NCBI GenBank assembly: GCA_031082425.1
Contig: JAVHLB010000006.1
Location: 1-56,000 of the forward strand
DNA from: Candidatus Edwardsbacteria bacterium
GTDB lineage: Bacteria; Edwardsbacteria; AC1; EtOH8
Length of the DNA stretch: 56,000 nucleotides
Direction of reading: 5' to 3'
The position numbers were made by a program, and so were the translations under genes. Below, piece by piece: positions 52,994 to 56,000 of this stretch (its first letter is position 1; each line of letters starts with the position of its first letter). Under the pieces are notes generated by a model that was not told where the DNA came from, searched no databases, and saw only the letters and a program-made list of their open reading frames with translations.

Positions 52994-53998
52994 TCACTCA
53001 ACATTATTGCCGACCCGCCCCAAAACATAAAGATGATGGGCATTCAGAACCTTGAACCAAACAGGAAGGTTATCCTCGATCCATTCGAACAGAGAAAGCA
53101 GGAATCCTTTCCGGGATTTGGCCGGGGCTGCTTTCCATTCCCACTTTCTCCCGAACAAGCCGGCGATCTTTGATATCTCGCCGCCCAGAGGCATGTCCCA
53201 AGTATCCCAGGTTGGTGGTACATCCACCGCCCCGGTTGCAATAACTTCGATGCCTGATCTTTCAAATGATCTCCGAATGCCCGGCAGGGCCATCATATCG
53301 AAATCGCCATGATCCCACTCCAGACCCGTGGCATTGTGATATATCTTATGAAGCCAAGTCCCGTGATTATCATGATTTAGCGTCACCATCAGAACCAGCC
53401 GATTGGAAACCCGGGAGATTTCGCGCAGGTAAGAAACGGGGTCGCGAAATCTTTCTAACATGCAAAAACTCCAGGCCAAATCAAAAGAGCCAGAGTCATA
53501 CGGCAGCTTGTCCACCGACGCTTGGGTGGTTTGCATTCGATCCGATAAACCCCTTTTGGCCCATGTTTCCCTGGCATACATTAACAACAAATCAGAGGGG
53601 TTGGTCAAACCCACCGGCTTTGTTACAATGCCGGATAGCGGAAGCGAATTTGCCCCCGGAATGCCGGTAACCCCGTCGGCCGGAGATTCTAACACGCTGC
53701 ACAGGTCATATTTATAAGCTACGCCCTGCAGCAATTTGCCCATCATATGCCGTTCGAATTTGGTCCCGAACCCTTCATCTTCCGAGACCCCGGAATGGCC
53801 CTTCAAATTATTGTCTGCCCAGGCTTTTATTTTATCGCTGTCGTTCATTTGCAGCGGGCTTAGGGCCGGCAGCTTTTTACCAGATGAAAAGATGTGTTTC
53901 AAGAAAACCAAAAATATGAAACTGTTGAGCGGTATGTAGCACAACCACCATAGTATAACAGCTCCGGTCTGCCTGAATAATTTCAGCATAATAGACAT
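52994..53998 (-). CDS. Membrane-anchored SAM-dependent methyltransferase-like protein
   Basis: A 334-residue protein with one N-terminal hydrophobic segment (VILWWLCYIPLNSFIFLVFL). The soluble part contains LPYDSGSFDLAWSFCMLERFRDPVSYLREI, a class I methyltransferase motif II, and LVLMVTLNHDNHGTWLHKIYHN. The SAM-binding motif I is not obvious (CSVLESPADGVTGIPG), so it may be divergent. Starts at Met1 (53998) or Met4 (53989); neither has a strong ribosome-binding site. It is the only methyltransferase in the operon with a membrane segment, which suits work on a lipid-linked intermediate. Catalysis is inferred. Confidence 0.62.
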   Translation of the reverse strand: MSIMLKLFRQTGAVILWWLCYIPLNSFIFLVFLKHIFSSGKKLPALSPLQMNDSDKIKAWADNNLKGHSGVSEDEGFGTKFERHMMGKLLQGVAYKYDLCSVLESPADGVTGIPGANSLPLSGIVTKPVGLTNPSDLLLMYARETWAKRGLSDRMQTTQASVDKLPYDSGSFDLAWSFCMLERFRDPVSYLREISRVSNRLVLMVTLNHDNHGTWLHKIYHNATGLEWDHGDFDMMALPGIRRSFERSGIEVIATGAVDVPPTWDTWDMPLGGEISKIAGLFGRKWEWKAAPAKSRKGFLLSLFEWIEDNLPVWFKVLNAHHLYVLGRVGNNVE

Positions 53999-54008
53999 TT
54001 CTTATAAG

Positions 54009-55073
54009 TTAAAATACCAGGTCCCGGATCACCTTCAGGGAGGTCCGGAGATCGAATATCATATTGGTGTATGATGCGTTGGCCAGGGGGCAGGAGCACT
54101 TCCTGGCCTTGATCATTTTCCTTGCCTGGCGGGCCTGGCCCGAACGCCACAGCTTTTTGAAATCGTAACCCTGATCGGGCAGCCGGCCCATTTCATCGCC
54201 CCTGATGCAGCAGCCCCAGACCGCCCCGTCCGGCATTATCTGGACCGAGGCAAATCCGGCATAGCAGGACAGGCCGCTTTCCCCCTTCAGTATCCGGTAC
54301 ACATAACCGTAGTACTGCCGGCGGAATGCCTGGGCGATCCCGGCCCAACCCTTCTTCCGGTTCAAGTCGATCTCTCTGATCAGATGATCGGCTATCGGCT
54401 TATATTCTCCCGGGGACGGGGTGATGTCCAGGTCTAGGTTCAATAACTCCGCCCGGTTTTCGGCCACCTCGGCCACCAGGGAGCCGGTTCCCAGCTGGGC
54501 CAGATCTTTTCGCCGTTCCAGAAACCCCTCCAGATTGCTTTTGGAGATGACCGTGCCGATGCCGATCAGCAAATTGGTCGGCTGGGCCTTCTTCAGGGCC
54601 TCGATGGTGGAGACGGCGTTGCGCCAGGCATCCCCGCTGCCTCGGATGCTATTCTGTTCCTCCCCGGCGGAATCCAGCGAAACATTGACGATGAAATTTA
54701 TCCTGGGGTATCGCTTGGCCAGCTCCCTGGCCACCGCTGAGGTTCTATCGGGCAGGCTTCCGTTGGTGGGGATGTTTACTAATCTGGGATGGCAGCTGCC
54801 GCAGCACAGGTCAACGATATCTTTGAAATCATCTCTTAAAAAAGGCTCTCCGCCGGAGAAGGTGACCCAATAGGCTGACCTGCCCATTGATAGGAACAGT
54901 TTCCGGTAATCCTCCAACCCCATCTCCGGAAGATTGGACTGGTATATTCGGCAGGTGGCGCAGCGGTAATTGCACCGAGTGGTGACGCTGATGGTGTAGT
55001 TCAGCGGCATCATCACCGGCCATCCCCAGGCCCGGAACATCCGGTAGGGAATCTGTCCGGCGATGGGGTTCAC
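54009..55073 (-). CDS. Radical SAM protein with SPASM-like C-terminus
   Basis: A 354-residue protein. The CxxxCxxC motif is TRCNYRCATC near residue 37, followed by FSGGEPFLRDD. The C-terminal part has extra cysteines (LSCYAGFASVQIMPDGAVWGCCIRGD and RKCSCPLA) of the SPASM/twitch type, which bind additional iron-sulfur clusters. The start is GTG at 55073, in a 4-base GTGA overlap with the upstream glycosyltransferase and with GGAAGG six bases upstream. SPASM enzymes often modify peptides or sugars; no peptide precursor was seen here. Confidence 0.86.
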   Translation of the reverse strand: MNPIAGQIPYRMFRAWGWPVMMPLNYTISVTTRCNYRCATCRIYQSNLPEMGLEDYRKLFLSMGRSAYWVTFSGGEPFLRDDFKDIVDLCCGSCHPRLVNIPTNGSLPDRTSAVARELAKRYPRINFIVNVSLDSAGEEQNSIRGSGDAWRNAVSTIEALKKAQPTNLLIGIGTVISKSNLEGFLERRKDLAQLGTGSLVAEVAENRAELLNLDLDITPSPGEYKPIADHLIREIDLNRKKGWAGIAQAFRRQYYGYVYRILKGESGLSCYAGFASVQIMPDGAVWGCCIRGDEMGRLPDQGYDFKKLWRSGQARQARKMIKARKCSCPLANASYTNMIFDLRTSLKVIRDLVF

Positions 55074-55969
55074 TTTTTACCTTCCGGATCTTTGGTGGAG
55101 GCAGCCATATCCCAGACGAAGGGATTCCTTTTGGCCAGATGGAAGTCATACCAGGCTAGGACCCTGGCCCCAAGCTCCAAAAGCAAAGAACCGGCAAGAA
55201 ATATCACATTTTTCATGCTGGCCGGCATTTCATCCTTCAATAATCCCAGGACCATCAGATTGTTCATGGTGTCGGGCAGCTTCCAATCCGGCCGCAATTT
55301 AAGCAGATGATGGTAACCGACCAGATGCCTTCTCCGGACCTTGAGAAAATCTCTTATGTTATCGGGCCCCCTGTTTCTGAAAACAGCTTGAGGTATGTAT
55401 TTGGGGATATATCCCCTCTCTTGTACCAATTGGACTATCCAGGTCTCGTCGGTGGCGGTATCGGTCGGAATGGCATCAAACACCCGGCGGAAAGCCACTG
55501 CTTCGCCGGCCTTGAAACTCTTCAGCGCTATGCGGTGATGCAGTGACCAGAAAAGGTTCACATAGAAACCCATGAAGCTGGCCCGGTCATTCTGGGGTAT
55601 TATCCTTCCAGCAGTGATTCCCACCCGGTCGTCGGAGAACGGCTTAATCAGATGATTCAGGGCGCCATCGTCCGGCAGGATGTCGGCGCTCATCAACACC
55701 AATAGCTCGTTCGAGGAATTCCCGATCAAAAGATTGACCGCCGAGGCCTTCCCCCTTCGCCGGGGTTCTGTTATCAGCCGGACCCGGTGGTCTTTGGCGG
55801 CATAGGATCTGACGATGGGCTCAGTCTGATCGGTGCAGCCGGAGGCCACCACCAATATCTCGGACAGCCCGGAATCGCCCCGCTGATATATCAAGAGGCG
55901 GTCCAGTAATCTGCCGATATTGGCCGCCTCGTTATATGCCGCAATGCCTACGCTGAATTCACTGGTCAT
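55070..55969 (-). CDS. GT2 family glycosyltransferase
   Basis: A 299-residue enzyme. It has the GT-A fold start VGIAAYNEAANIGRLLDRLL, then RRRGKASAVNLLIGNSSNELLVLMSADILPDDGAL (the DxD-like position here is SAD) and GRIIPQND. TATDETWIVQLVQERG near 170 fits the acceptor/base region of processive or membrane-associated GT2 enzymes. A hydrophobic stretch near 255-280 may associate with the membrane. It likely adds a sugar to a lipid-linked or polymeric acceptor; donor unknown. Coupled by four-base overlaps on both sides. Confidence 0.82.
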   Translation of the reverse strand: MTSEFSVGIAAYNEAANIGRLLDRLLIYQRGDSGLSEILVVASGCTDQTEPIVRSYAAKDHRVRLITEPRRRGKASAVNLLIGNSSNELLVLMSADILPDDGALNHLIKPFSDDRVGITAGRIIPQNDRASFMGFYVNLFWSLHHRIALKSFKAGEAVAFRRVFDAIPTDTATDETWIVQLVQERGYIPKYIPQAVFRNRGPDNIRDFLKVRRRHLVGYHHLLKLRPDWKLPDTMNNLMVLGLLKDEMPASMKNVIFLAGSLLLELGARVLAWYDFHLAKRNPFVWDMAASTKDPEGKK

Positions 55970-56000
55970 AGATTTCTCATTACAGCGGCCAGCACCTCCC
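55966..56000 (-). CDS. C-terminal tail of a further operon gene (runs off the right edge)
   Basis: The reading frame ends ...EVLAAVMRNL and its TGA overlaps the ATG of the glycosyltransferase (ATGA), the same junction as at 50458-50461. Ten codons are visible and cannot be assigned to a family. The overlap shows that the operon continues beyond the window. Confidence 0.4.
   Translation of the reverse strand, partial: EVLAAVMRNL

Overview
The window appears to come from an uncultured bacterium that secretes proteins through a type IX-like (Por) system. All supported genes lie on the minus strand. Ten consecutive large proteins in the left 38 kb start with a signal peptide and end in the same domain of about 85 residues (YPNP, then V.N..G, W.G.D..G, G.Y.Y, then K..LR), which is the type A sorting domain/FlgD-Ig-like family. 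That suite, coding DNA of roughly 55% GC, very AT-rich promoters and many TPR/GT-C membrane proteins suggest an FCB-related candidate phylum (Edwardsbacteria, WOR-3 or TA06-like). The taxon is an inference: there is no rRNA or other marker gene here.

Left region (1-37,742): secreted cargo. In order it holds two gingipain-type C25 proteins (one PorU-like, with a beta-propeller partner and the start of a further signal-peptide gene), a Kelch/carboxypeptidase-regulatory giant, two subtilisins (S8), a two-gene operon of Ig/MAM-type proteins, an M14 carboxypeptidase and an M6 metalloprotease. Most transcription units end in a clear intrinsic terminator. Promoters fall into two classes. Four peptidase genes (both S8, the second C25 and the M6) have textbook sigma-54 -24/-12 elements in AT-rich upstream regions. 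The others have sigma-70-type promoters. Between 31,261 and 33,636, inside the array, lie a GT-C/TPR membrane protein and a 63-residue stand-alone MshEN/GspE-N-like protein.

Right region (38,022-56,000, continuing past the edge): one tightly packed run of at least 15 genes with overlaps or gaps of 0-40 bases. It encodes four radical SAM proteins (three of them cobalamin-binding type), three methyltransferases, two GT2 glycosyltransferases, two GT-C/TPR membrane proteins, a fold-III PLP decarboxylase, an ATP-grasp ligase, a FemAB/GNAT-like transferase and a DUF362 protein. No peptide synthetase or polyketide module is present. The set reads as a pathway for a decorated surface glycan or glycolipid, possibly the anchor for the secreted cargo next door. 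That link is inference.

Intergenic DNA contains hairpin clusters and dispersed REP-like elements (21,600-21,925 and 27,849-28,034). A 300-base near-identical block is shared by the M14 and second S8 genes. No tRNA, rRNA, CRISPR array, transposase or prophage gene was found.
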